Of a stretch of 64,000 bases of DNA, positions 11,156 through 21,822 are shown in pieces. A program made the position numbers and the translations under genes. Positions within the stretch are counted from its first letter, which is position 1. Every line of letters starts with the position of its first letter. The stretch is from Inia geoffrensis (lineage: Eukaryota; Chordata; Mammalia; Artiodactyla; Iniidae). The stretch spans positions 29,017,318 to 29,081,317 of the forward strand of contig CM070919.1 in the NCBI GenBank assembly GCA_036417435.1, read 5' to 3'. Below the pieces are notes generated by a model, which saw nothing but the letters and a program-made list of their open reading frames with translations, made no database searches and was not told the DNA's origin.

Positions 11156-11557
11156 TGAAAGGAGTTCAGGGTGGAGAGCAGAAATGAGCCCCTCTGTGCT
11201 CTGGAGAAAACTGGCAAAACAGGGCTTCGGATAGTTAGATATTTTCAGGAGCCGATCTTATGAGCCCAATTCTTGCATCTCCTCATATCTAGAAAAGCGC
11301 TAAACTCCTTCTTGGTGACAACTGCTCCTCATGACTAGCGGTAACCTTCACGAGATGTGCAGAAGCGTTCTGCAAAAACATATGTGCTTGATTGCGTGTA
11401 TGTTCCCCCCAAATCACATATATACTGACCTTCCCCCCTACCTCTTTGGAGCAGTTTCTCAGAGCCATCTGAAATGCTGTCTCCCAGGCTGTAGTCCTCA
11501 TTTTGCCCCAAATAAAACTTAACTCGCAACTCTCACGTTGCGCTTTTTTTAAGTCAG
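11156..11557 (+). mobile_element. ERV LTR, plus strand
   Basis: The 3' part has an LTR layout: a poly(A) signal in ccccaaataaaacttaact followed by cgcaactctcacgttgcgc and a T run. As I recall it, this is the R/U5 end of an endogenous retrovirus LTR shared among even-toothed ungulates and whales. The 5' boundary (tgaaaggagttcagg at 11156) is a guess. No internal genes follow, so it looks solitary. Confidence 0.55.
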
Positions 11558-12029
11558 CGTAAGTTTGACAGGAAGATGAGAGAATTTTAAATATGCACAT
11601 TTTAATTTTTTCTCTGATTTATAACATCTCTTGAGATTGGTGGGAAGTGTGGGGTTTAGAGTTTTCAGGGGAGCAGAGAGTTTTTAATGGCCACTGTGGA
11701 GAATCCAGGGAAAGTTGGCTAAAAAACACAGTAACTTCCATGCTCAGTGGAGGCTGAGGACTTTAAGGTTTAGTGGTAGAGTGATGCAAGGAAACGTAGC
11801 TCCTGAAAAGCTCTAGTGTAGGTGGAGAAAGAGTGGGAAGTTGAATTCAACTGAGATGAATTTCTCTGCATGTCCCTGGTAGGAGAGGACAGTGATAGGG
11901 AAGTTAAGGATGCGGGCAGGTGTGGGTGTCACCTGAAGCGCTGCAGAGCCTGACAGCTGAGTGTGGAGGGAAGTGGAGGCAGGAGACCACTAGCAGATCC
12001 GAAGACAGGATGACGCTGGGAATGAAGAC
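11558..12029. other. Unassigned sequence between two LTRs
   Basis: It is moderately G-rich on the plus strand. No gene or repeat family was recognised. It could include ERV-derived flanking sequence. Confidence 0.4.
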
Positions 12030-12522
12030 ATTTCCCTCTACCCTTCTAGGTTCTTCTGGATGGTCTAAGAATGAAGTCGACATGAGACAGATTGACAGGG
12101 GAAATTCAAACACAAGTTTAATAACATGTATACATGGAAGAGATCCAGGAAAACTGAGTAACTCGCCAAACTGGCCAGAGCCCTCACCTTAAATACGATC
12201 CTCAGCTTAAGACAAAGGAGGATGTTGAAGGTTGGGAGAGTCAGTTATGGGAGGTCACCAGGAAACACACAGTAAATGAGGCTAAGATTGTGATGCAGAT
12301 TTAAGATACTGCCTTCACCATTGTAAGTTTCTAGAAGATTTGGCCACCCTCTTCTTCCTGGTACAGTGAGGGAGACACCTTTACAAATGGAAATTTCCCT
12401 TACAAATGTAAATGTTTCTTACAAAAAAGTAACTCCTACTTGGTTTTCAGAGTTTCTGCTGTTTCTTAGAAAATAACCAGCTTAGAGACACATTTTGGGG
12501 TGGCAGTTTCTGTTCCCTGACA
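12030..12522 (-). mobile_element. ERV LTR, minus strand
   Basis: Read on the minus strand, it starts tgtcagggaacagaaactgc and runs through gtatttaaggtgagggctct (TATA-like) and acatgttattaaacttg (poly(A) signal variant ATTAAA). It ends near gtctcatgtc and a pyrimidine-rich region. The 5' TG edge at 12522 is clear and the 3' edge is approximate. I recall it as an ERV LTR family common in pigs, ruminants and whales. No internal genes accompany it. Confidence 0.65.
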
Positions 12523-12780
12523 ATGTCTATGGGTTTAAGGCAAGAAGAAGAAGAAAAATTGGTATAGCATTTGGATCATAAGGAAGGAAGAATAAACGGT
12601 TCTGACCACAAAGGCAGTTCTAAATATATAATACCACAAATGAAATTCAAGTCCAGTTGCATGGTGAGAGAGTCAAGATCAGCGTTATGAAAGTCAACAG
12701 CCCTTGTTTTTTGACTTCCTGGACCCCACTGCAATGTGTGTGAAAGCTTCTCCAAACCAACAAACAATTCTTAGACATCA
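12523..12780. other. Unassigned spacer
   Basis: Nothing was recognised between the minus-strand LTR and the MLT2-like LTR. Confidence 0.4.
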
Positions 12781-13965
12781 GCAGGGTGTCTGAGAACGCA
12801 GCTCACTTCTGACACCATCTACCTGGAGTCACAGCATCAGGTTCCACAGGCAAAGGCCTGTCTCCCAAGACCGCCCTCCTCTTCAGACACCAAAGGCAAG
12901 CCCGGATTAACTAACACCTGTGTTTCTGACCAACTGGGGGTTCCCCCCTCCATCTCAGAACGCCAGTCATAGGTCCACCTTGTCACCTGTGCCTCTAACT
13001 GACCGGTTATAAGTCAGAGGTTCCCGTGACGTCCTCCTTGGATTCTGTTAACTTGCTTTAACAGCTTACAGAACCCAGGAAACCTGGTTATGCACTAGAT
13101 TACCATTTTATTACAAAGGATATTTAAAGATGCAAACCAAGAGCTAGATCAAAAGATACACGGGATGAGGTCCCGAACAAAGGCGCCTGTGTCCTCCTTG
13201 AATTTGGGGCCCAGCACAGCGGCATGTCGATCTACTTCCCCAACCTGGAAGTGCTCTGAACACCCTCCTTTTGTTAGGGGAACCACTGACCGAAACCGCC
13301 TGCCCTGGCCAGGACCGAAGGTAACTACTTGCATGAGTTATCTTACAACAGGAGGTCTTGGTAAGGAACGTGGAACTAACAAGCTACCACCAACCAGAAA
13401 AATTCGGGAAAGGTCAAAAGGAGAGAGGAGACACCAGTCCATATGTCGTGCCAACCTCCCAGAGTCCTTCGCACTGGAATCCATCTTGGCTGAGTGATAT
13501 GTGTGCCACCCGGAAGGACCCTGAGTCAGAGTGACTGGCCAGAGACAACCCCAAAACAAACCACATTACCATAAAACCCGAGACTGTGAGCCCTGTGGAC
13601 CAGCAGTTCTCCTGGGTTCCATTATCCTGCTGCTCTATGCCCGGGTGCCCTTTCTCAATAAAGTCTTCTGCATTGTCAGCATGCGTGTCTCCTCGGACAA
13701 TTCATTTCCGAGTGTTAGACAAGAGCCCACTCTCAGGCCCTGGAAGGGGTACCCCTCCCTGCAACACTGTTATTGGTTTTTATGGAGGCTTCATCGCACA
13801 GACATGATTGATTAACTCACTGGCCACTGGCCATTGATTCAACCTCTAGACCCTCTCCCCTCCCTGGAAATCGGGGCTGGGTCTGAAAGTTCCAACCCTC
13901 TATTCAAGGTTGGTTCCCCTTCCAAAAGTCACCTCATTGACACAAACACAATTGTGGTGGAAAGG
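12781..13965 (-). mobile_element. MLT2-like ERVL LTR, antisense, split by a solo LTR
   Basis: The two parts, 12781-13271 and 13767-13965, are antisense to a widespread ERVL-class LTR. Landmarks are ttataagtcagaggttcccg, acttgctttaacagcttaca, ggttttta with tggaggcttcat, catgattgattaactcactg and cccctccctgg. Removing the 495-bp insert rejoins them (ctccttt plus attggtttttatgg). The family name is from memory. Confidence 0.6.
13272..13766 (+). mobile_element. Solo ERV class I LTR inserted in the MLT2-like LTR
   Basis: The insert begins tgttaggggaaccactgacc and ends cctccctgcaaca, giving canonical TG...CA ends and a 495-bp length. It carries a TATA-like cataaaacccgag, a poly(A) signal in tctcaataaagtcttctgc and a U5 starting after tgcgtgtctcctcgg. 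The flanks cttt and ctgt are a plausible 4-bp target duplication with one mismatch. The absence of any internal region indicates LTR-LTR recombination. The short open frames inside are chance. Confidence 0.75.
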
Positions 13966-15200
13966 GGCTTGTTACGAATTACAAGAAACCCACATTTATG
14001 GTAATGTCATCTGAAACTTACATGCCTCTTGGATACTATAACATGGTTTTCACCTTAGTGCGTTCCAGGTTGGCAGATTACTTCCAAGCTCTTGCCCTTT
14101 TATAGAGATCATGGAAATCTAGGCAGGAGCAGTAAATCTGGTTATCTGCCCCAACTGAGAATGAACTGAGACCCCATTTTACACTGCCCCACAGGGACAC
14201 CCAGGCTCCAGTTCTGCACAGTCAAGGAAGAACCCATTCCCTGAGATTTAGTCCATTCCTTACACAGGTTTTGTAGATCGGTCTCAGCCCTGTCCTTTGT
14301 ACTAATACTCATGATTCAAAGGCAGTAGCTAGGTCCCTTCTAAGACATCTATTTCCAAAAATCAACATGTATAGTTCATTTTACCATTTGGTGACCCATC
14401 ATCACCTTGGTGTGTGCAATCTTCAGCTTCCTTACTGTTCCCTATGCATTGATTTTGACATTTAGACCCAATGACAATCAATACCACCTAAGTTTGGGTG
14501 GTATTTAGTTCAAGCAGTTGACTCATGAGTGCAGTTACTTAAAACCTCGAAGGCTTGTTTTTCTTTTTTTTTTTAATGCCCTGTCACAAAGCCAGATTTA
14601 TCATGTCTCTACTCGCCCACCATGAGACGGTGTAATACAGAAACAACCAGAGGCTGGCAGTCAATGTGTCCCCTTAAAACTGCTATTCAAACAAACAGGG
14701 ATCCAAAATCACAGCTCAAAGGATTTATAATCAAATGGAACAAAAGAAAAAGAAAAGAAACCATTAATCTATGCACAGTAGAGAACTGCAACCCCTCAAG
14801 AGACAGATTATCCAAGAACCCATCACATCCCTTAGTCTAGTACCCCGAATACATCAATCATCATTAATGCAATTCTAAAACAGAAATATTAGAATGTTTT
14901 CACATTAAGATAGAATGTAATAGGAATTCTGTCTTTTATAATTAAGTTTTGCAATGCACTGAATTTTGGAAATCCATGAAATTATTTAATATCCTTAACT
15001 AAATACCGTATAGTATATATGCTGTTTAGGAACTCAGGAAAGAAATTTTAGTAAAAGTTTGTATTACCATGTTTAAACTTAAATAACCACATAAATGTTG
15101 CTTATACCACATATGAAAATCTTTTTTTATTTTTTTTAATCAGAGAGCATTACCGATTCATGAAATGGTAATGAGTATATTTTTTTTCTATATTTCTTTG
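13966..15200. other. Unassigned sequence, possibly ERVL-internal at its left
   Basis: No gene was recognised. The sequence directly after the MLT2-like LTR could be antisense ERVL internal sequence, but I could not confirm it. The imperfect palindrome aataccacctaagtttgggtggtatt at about 14480-14506 has 9-bp arms (aataccacc and ggtggtatt). Confidence 0.4.
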
Positions 15201-15204
15201 TTTC

Positions 15205-15290
15205 TTTATTTTTAAAATTGAGGTATAATTGACATGTAACATTATATTAGTTTGCATATATCAGTTTAATATTTCAAAAATTAAACCCTG
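15205..15290 (-). mobile_element. L1 3'-end fragment, antisense
   Basis: The phrase aaaattgaggtataattgac and the following atgtaacattatattagttt match the antisense 3' end of an L1M-class element. Only about 85 bp survive. Confidence 0.5.
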
Positions 15291-16230
15291 TCAAAAGCTT
15301 TGTATGCAAACACAGCTCCAAATAATATACTATAATTTACTTACTGCTTGAAAAGCCTTTGACATAGATAATCCAAAGCTTCAGCACATAAGACTGTGAA
15401 GTCCAGAAAGAGGACCCTAATTGGATAATAAAAGGGAGATACTGTGCTTCCAACTAGCATTACGGAGAACGAGAAGTTTTCTCTTTTTAAAAGTTCAGTT
15501 CAAAGAAGAGTCCCAAAGCCCTGCATCTATGAACTCTATAAAATAATTATGATCTGTTTGAAAACCAATGATTGTAAACTTTCTCATGTTTCTTCTAGGA
15601 AACAAAGTTTTGATTTCATGGTTGAAAAACAATGCATATTTTATGACAGTTAATTTGAAGAACATAGGACAGAAAAAAGAATAAAGGAAACAAGTCATCC
15701 ATTATCTCCATCCAAAAATTCTTATTAGTATTTTGGTCCCTTCCGTGTTCCATGAGTACAATACCACTAGGTTCTGCAGGGGCACTTTTGTGTACATGCT
15801 TGGGAGTAATAGAGTATTATGCATTATTTCTCATCTCCTGTTGCCTTCTGAATTCTCCTGGTACAAAGAAGAGGGCACTTTGTCTCGTGCTCTGGGTGTA
15901 GATATGCCAGAAAACTGGAACTGGCATGATGGTAAAGTTCTAGCTGACAAAAAAACGAAGTAAAATTTTTCCATCCACCAAGAAAAGGATGATACTTTGG
16001 GGAAACAATGAGGGAATGCACAGATCAAAGGAAGTTTTGAACCAGTTAGGCTGGCAGTCACTTTTAAAGGAGGATGTAATATCTTATTAGGCAGCATGAC
16101 CAGAGATCATTCTTAACTTAAAAAAGTATGCTATGGAGTTTGTGAACCTTTGGCTTGTAAACCTTGGATAAACTCTAATGCATTATGTGCTCGAAAATAA
16201 TGTGCCATTTTTCTCATATTAAGGGCAGAT
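15291..16230. other. Unassigned AT-rich sequence
   Basis: No gene was recognised. Several 60-90 codon open frames on both strands (15444-15963, 15831-16097) have no motif and overlap one another, which is typical of chance frames. Confidence 0.45.
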
Positions 16231-17180
16231 ATAACTGAAATAAATGTCATTATTTGCAGATGTCAAACCTGTTTACTCAGTATATCATAAGCAATCTACA
16301 GCTATCTACTAGAACTAACAAGTGAATTTAGTAAGGTTATAAGGTTAATACAAAAATGTGTGTTCTAGGAGCAAACAATTGGAAAACAACGAAGAATCCT
16401 CTTTAAACTAGAATCAAAAAACATTATGTATTTAGAATAAACTTAACAAATGAAGTGCAAGGCCTCTGCATTGACATCAACAGAATGTTTATAAATAGAG
16501 ACGGTATGCATGGTTGGGAAGTCTCAATATTGGTTAGTTGTCGTTTGTCTACAAATTGATACACGGGTTCAAGGCAATCACAGAAATAATTCCAGCAGGC
16601 TTTTGTGGAAACCGTCAAGCTTACTCTTTCTTGCATTTATATGAATCCAAATGACTTAGAATAGTCACAGCAATTTTTAAAAAGAAGAAATTTAGAGTAT
16701 TTAAATGGCCTCATTTTAAGACTTACGAAGATTTGATAAACAGAAAGCAGTGAATTGCTTAAGTAGAGACATATAGACTAATCAAGCAGATCACTTAGTG
16801 AAGAAAAATTGATCCACAGAATTAAATAATTGATTTTGGTGAAGGTGCCAAGAAAAGTCATTGAGGAAAGAAAAGTGTTTTCAACAAAATGGTGGGAGAA
16901 TAAATTCATGCCAAGTGGTTCCTAGACTTGAATGTAAAAATCGAAAACTATAAATCTTCTAGAAGAAAATATAAGAGAAAAACTTTGGAACTCTCTTTGG
17001 CAAGGATTTTGAAGATGGGTAAAAAGATGCATTAACTATTAAAGAAACATTGATAAACTGAACTATATCAAAATCAAAAATATTTGTTCTATGAAAGCAC
17101 CATAGAGAAAAAAAAAACGTCAAACCAGAGTATGGTATCAATTTTCAAAATATGCATATGTGATAAAATACTTTTATATG

Positions 17181-18826
17181 CAACAAACCCACATCAAAGA
17201 TCATTCTCAACGATGAAAAACTGAAAGCATTTCCTCTAAGATCAGGAACAAGACAAGGATGCCCACTCTCACCACTATTATTCAACATAGTTTTGGAAGT
17301 CCTAGCCATGGCAATCAGAGAAGAAAAAGAAATAAAAGGAATACAAATTGGAAAAGAAGAAGTAAAACTGTCACTGCTTGCAGATGACATGATACTATAC
17401 ATAGATAATCCTAAAGATGACACCAGAAAACTACTAGAGCTAATTAATGAATTTGGTAAAGTTGCAGGATACAAAATTAATGCACAGAAATCTCTTGCAT
17501 TCCTATACACTAACAATGAAAGATCAGAAAGAGAAATTAAGGAAACAATCCCATTCACCACTGCAACAAAAAGAATAAAATACCTAGGAATAAACCTACC
17601 TAAGGAGGTGAAAGATCTGTACTCAGAAAACTATAAGGCACTGATGAAAGAAATCAAAGATGACACGAACAGAGAGATATACCATGTTCTTGGATGGGAA
17701 GAATCAATATTGTGAAAATGACTATACTGCCCCAAACTATCTACAAATTCAATGCAATCCCTATCAAATTACCAATGGCATTTTTTAGAGAACTAGAACA
17801 AAAAGTCTTAAAATTTGTATGGAGACACAAAAGACACCAAATAGCCAAAACAATCTTGAGGGGAAAAAACGGAGCTGGAGGAATCAGGCTCCCTGACTTC
17901 AGACTATACTACAAAGCTACAGTAATCAAGACAATATGGTGCTGGCACAAAAACAGAAATATAAACTGAACGGGATAGAAAGCCCAAAGATAAACACATG
18001 CAACTATGTTCAACTAATCTATGACAAAGGATGCAAGGACATACAATGGAGAAAAGACAGTCTCTTCAATAAGTGGTGCTGGGAAAACTGGACAGCTACA
18101 TGTAAAAGAATGAAATTAGAACACTCCCTAACACCATACACAAAAATAAATTCAAAATGGATTAAAGACGTACATGTAAGGCCAGACACTATAAAACTCT
18201 TAGAGGAAAACATAGGAGGAATATTCTATGACATAAATCACAGCAAGATCTTTTTTGACCCACCTCCTACAGTAATGGAAATAAAAACAAAAATAAACAA
18301 ATGGGACCTAATGAAACTTAAAAGTTTTTGCACAACAAAGGAAACTATAAACAAGACGAAAAGACAACCCTCAGAATGGGAGAAAGTATTTGCCAACGAA
18401 TCAATGGACAAAGGATTAATCTCCAAAATATATAAACAGCTCATGCAGCTCAATATTAAAAAAACAAACAACCCAATCAACAAAAGGGCAGAAGGCCTAA
18501 ATAGACATTTCTCCAAAGAAGGCATACAGATAGCCAAGAGGCACATAGAGAAAACCATAATTCAAAAAGACACATGCACCCCAATGTTCACTGAAGCACT
18601 ATTTACAACAGCCAGGTCATGGAAGCAACGTAAATGCCCATCGACAGACGAATGGATAAAGAAGATGTGGTACCTATGTACAATGGAATATTGCTCAGCC
18701 ATAAAAAGCAACGGAATTGGGTCATCTGTAGAGATGTGGATGGATCTAGAGACTGTCATACAGAGGGAAGTAAGTCAGAAAAAGAAAAACAAATATTGTA
18801 TATTAACGCATGTATGTGGAGTCTAG
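17181..18826 (+). pseudogene. L1 ORF2 fragment (RT to C-terminus), inactivated
   Basis: The frame encodes the second half of L1 ORF2p, the endonuclease/reverse transcriptase of non-LTR retrotransposition. The RT active-site block reads LADDMILYI at about 17380-17406, keeping both aspartates but with leucine where phenylalanine is usual. A frameshift at about 17700 breaks the frame, and a second at about 17940 moves it to the frame ending TAG at 18826 (C-terminus [12 protein letters not shown]). Near 18546 about 90 codons are missing relative to the copy at 51.6-51.85 kb: cacat is joined directly to agagaaaaccat. There is no endonuclease domain and no start, so it is a dead remnant. Confidence 0.9.
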
Positions 18827-18902
18827 AAAAATGGCACAGATGAACCGGTTTGCAGGGCAGAAATAGAGACACAGATGTAGAGAACAAACGTATGGACACC
18901 AA

Positions 18903-18935
18903 GGGGGAACAGCTGCGGGGGGTGGGGGTGGGGGT
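18903..18935 (+). other. G-rich tract in L1 3'UTR (G-quadruplex potential)
   Basis: Runs of five to six G (ggggg, gggggg, ggggg, ggggg) are separated by short spacers. G-rich polypurine tracts with quadruplex potential are a known feature of L1 3'UTRs. Confidence 0.75.
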
Positions 18936-19589
18936 GTGATGAATTGGGCGATTATGATTGACATGCATACACTGATGTGTATAAAATAGACAACTAATAA
19001 AAAAAAAGACCTAAAATAATCTTTTATATGGAACTCTTAAAACTCAATATTATAAAGAGAGTAAATTAAAATGTATGGGCAAACATTTGAACAGACGATA
19101 TTCAAAAGAAGAAACATGAATGGCTAACAACCATATCAAGCACATTCACTATGTTTGTTATTGGAAAAACGCAAATTGAAACCTCAAATTAATGCCACCA
19201 TACATCCATTAGAATGGATCAAATTAAAAATACCCACAATACCAAGTCCTGCAAGGATGTGGAGCAACTGGAACTCTCATACACACTAATGAGAATTTAA
19301 ACTACTACAACAACTGTGGAAAATTGGTGCTTTTTTAAGAAGTTAAATATGCCCTTACTATTTGTCCCAGCAATTCATTTTTACGTATTTACGCAAGAGA
19401 AATAAAAGCATAAACCTACAAAATACTTGTAAACAAATGTTTATGATAGCCACAAACTGGAAACAAAATGTGTACCAACCAGTGAATGGATATAAAAATG
19501 TGGTGTATCCATATAATAGAACACTATTTAGCAATAAAAAGAATGAACTACTGATACATATAACCAGTCTGCTTATTAAAAGAAGCCAA

Positions 19590-19798
19590 GGGCTTCCCTG
19601 GTGGCGCAGTGGTTGAGAGTCTGCCTGCCGATGCAGGGGACACGGGTTCGTGCCCCGGTCCGGGAAGATCCCACGTGCCATGGAGCGGCTGGGCCCGTGA
19701 ACCGTGGCCTCTGAGCCTGCACGTCCGGAGCCTGTGCTCCGCAACGGGAGAGGCCATGGCAGTGAGAGGCCCGTGTACCGCCAAAAAAAAAAAAAAAA
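19590..19798 (+). mobile_element. CHR-2 SINE inside ancient L1
   Basis: A full copy with A-box region tggcgcagtgg, B-box-like gggttcgtgcc and A tail. The flanks aaagaagccaa and aaagaaaccaa form a near-perfect target duplication. It faces the antisense copy at 20225-20475. Confidence 0.95.
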
Positions 19799-20224
19799 GA
19801 AACCAATTGAAAGAGTGTACACCATATGATTCCACTGACGTAAAAGATTGCTGGTGACCTGGGGCTAGGTGTAGAGACGGCTAGACCAGCTAAGGTCTTC
19901 TGGGGGTGAGGGATATGCCTTGTCTATGGTAATAATATCCTGAGTGTGTATATGTCTCAAAGTCATCAAACTGTACCCTTTATATTGATGCAACTTACTG
20001 CACATAAATTATATTTCAATAAAGTTGAATTTTTAAAAAGCAAAGTTAAATGAAAAAAATCAAGATACAAAATTGAATATAACCTAAAATAACAACAGTG
20101 CAAAAGACAAGTGACCACGGTTAGTAAGTGGGTAAGCAGGGAGTTAAAATGAAGACAGCACTTCTGTAACATTACAAGTGATGCTTTTCCTCTGTGCTCC
20201 AACATTTGAAAATCATTTTATAAT

Positions 20225-20475
20225 TTTTTTTTTTTTTTTTTTTTTTTTTTTGCGGTACACGGGGCTCTCACTGTTGTGGCCTCTCTCGTTGTGGGCCTCT
20301 CACTGTTGTGGCCTCTCCCATTGCGGAGCACAGGCTCCAGATGTGCAGGCTTAGCGGCTATGGCTCACGGGCCCAGCCGCTCTGCGGCACGTGGGATCTT
20401 CCCGGACCGGGGCATGAACCCGTGTCCCCTGCATCGGCAGGCGGACTCTCGACCACTGTGCCAACAGGGAAGCCC
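20225..20475 (-). mobile_element. CHR-2 SINE with internal 31-bp duplication
   Basis: An antisense copy with a long T run (20225-20251). It has a perfect 18-bp target duplication, gaaaatcattttataatt, just before the T run and again after the 5' end. The segment ctctcactgttgtggcctct occurs twice in tandem near its 3' end (from 20264 and from 20296), giving an extra unit of about 31 bp not present in the other nine copies. Confidence 0.95.
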
Positions 20476-21173
20476 AGAAAATCATTTTATAATTTTAATC
20501 ACTATTAATAGTAATAAAATTGAAAACATCACGGCAGAACACTAAGTCCTCTATGCTCTGATGGGAACACTCTTTGTTCCTGCATTGAGACAGGGGGCAC
20601 AATTTGGCTGAGTGAAATATTTGGAATGCTTTTCATACTGGTATGAGAAAGTTCTGTCACTACTGCTTTATGGATGAGAGAGCAGATAGGACCTCTGTCT
20701 CACATTAATGTATCCCTAAACTGAAGAGTTTTCTCTGATAGTTCTCTCAGGACTCTCAATGCCATGGATGCTATGTTGTACTGTCCTGATGCTCTGTTCC
20801 AGACGGAAGGCTTCATCCTCAAATCTGGGGTTAGTGCTGGCTGCTGAAGCCTCACAGTTGAGTCTCACGTGGAATTTATTGAGTCTCTCCTTGGAACTGT
20901 CCTTAGCCAAAGAGAATTTCTTTGTTCAGGTTATAGTTTTTCCCCAGGAGCAGCCTGCAGACAGTGACTTGCCCCGCTCTAGGGTATCTGCCTCAGTCAA
21001 TCCTGGACAAATTTCAAGAGCCATCCTAGCACCAGAGTTCCCATTGGGACTGGCAGATACCACTATTACAAGTGCATCACAGTTGACCTTCTAGCTCTAA
21101 TTCTAACTTCCTTCATACCATCATATGTGTCACTAGATCATTCCTCGGTGAATTTCCTGCCTCAAATTCAGTA
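20476..21173. other. Unique sequence without recognised gene
   Basis: An open frame of 111 codons at 20759-21094 begins with ATG but has no recognisable domain, and no splice or promoter context was identified. Treated as non-coding. Confidence 0.4.
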
Positions 21174-21316
21174 TTCAGGGACTTTCCTGGTGGTCCAGTG
21201 GTTAAGACTTCGCCTTCCAATGCAGGGAATGTGGGTTCGATTCCTGGTCGGGGAGCTGAGATCCCACATGCCTCATGGCCAAAAAACCAAAACATAAAAC
21301 GGAAGCAATCTTGTAA
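21174..21316 (+). mobile_element. CHR-1 type SINE with consensus Pol III boxes
   Basis: A short-form SINE. The A box reads tggtccagtgg (21191-21201) and the B box reads ggttcgattcc (21234-21244), an exact match to the tRNA B-box consensus GGTTCGANTCC. The 3' end has an A-rich tail. The target duplication caaattcagta (21163-21173 and 21317-21327) is perfect. Confidence 0.88.
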
Positions 21317-21469
21317 CAAATTCAGTAAAGACTTTAACAATATTCAGGGGTTTAAGTACCCCTATCTCAAAGACTGAGTCTCAGTGACTTTGACCTTAGA
21401 CAGTGGCTACTAGAAGTAGTCTGATAACAAAGACTTTATAATGAGATCTTAAAATTGTATCACATCTGC

Positions 21470-21822
21470 TATGGTCTGAATGTCTCCCCTCTCCAAATCC
21501 ATATTTTGAAATCCTAACCCCCAATGTGATGGCATTGGGAGGTGAGGCCTTTAGAAGGGGCTTAAGTCATGAGGGCAGGACCCTCATGGATGGGATTAGT
21601 GTCCTTATAAGAGAGACCCCGCAAAGCTCCCTTTCTCCTTCTATGTGTGAGGACCCAGCGAGAAGACACTGGCTATGAACCAGGAAGAGGGCCCTCAACC
21701 AACCAGGCTGGCACCCTGATACCAGACGTCCAGCATCTAGAATTGTAAGAAATAGGTCGGTGCTGCTGATAAGGCACCAAGACTATGGTATTTTGTTAGA
21801 TTAGCCAGAACAGACAAAGACA
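21470..21822 (+). mobile_element. MLT1-like MaLR LTR, nearly complete
   Basis: From tgctatggtctgaatgtctc through cctaacccccaatgtgatgg, ggatgggattagtgtcctta, gaggacccagcgagaag and ggcaccctgat to ctatggtattttgttagatt and ccagaacagac, this follows the MLT1A-type consensus across about 350 bp. The poly(A)-signal part is degraded. I cannot tell whether MaLR internal sequence follows. Confidence 0.75.

Larger units (their letters stand above)
17181..19011 (+). mobile_element. 5'-truncated L1 inserted into an older L1
   Basis: A younger L1 begins inside the RT domain (caacaaacccac) and ends with a G-rich 3'UTR, ctaataaa and a short A tail. The flanks taaaatacttttatatg (17164-17180) and taaaataatcttttatatg (19012-19030) form a target duplication that differs mainly by a two-base insertion. 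The 3'UTR differs from that of the element at 46.5-52.5 kb, so the two belong to different subfamilies. An internal deletion of about 270 bp lies near 18546. Confidence 0.92.
16235..20037 (+). mobile_element. Ancient L1 (ORF2 to 3' end) with two later insertions
   Basis: A highly diverged L1 can be followed from the RT region (gtcattatttgcagatgtc near 16247, then tactagaactaacaagtgaa) through caggcttttgtggaa and aaggtgccaag to the C-terminus and 3' end (ttcaataaagttgaat). A younger L1 (17181-19011) and a CHR-2 SINE (19590-19798) interrupt it. The sequence resumes directly after each. No reading frame survives. This is the oldest layer in this part of the window. Confidence 0.7.

Noticed and set aside
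13165..13815. Several 60-110 codon frames over the solo LTR, considered as retroviral genes
   Set aside because: They lie within LTR sequence (U3/R/U5 signals) and show no gag, pol or env motifs.
17145..17561. Minus-strand open frame of 138 codons rich in Ser and Leu
   Set aside because: Antisense of L1 ORF2 RT sequence. The same antisense peptide recurs at 49928-50404 in the second L1.
19590..19665. tRNA gene in the SINE head
   Set aside because: The sequence is tRNA-derived but lacks a foldable acceptor and anticodon arm set, and the B box is changed to ggttcgtgcc.
20759..21094. Candidate single-exon gene of 111 codons
   Set aside because: No recognisable domain, poly(A) signal or promoter, and a competing frame on the opposite strand. 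Length is within chance expectation for a 64-kb window.
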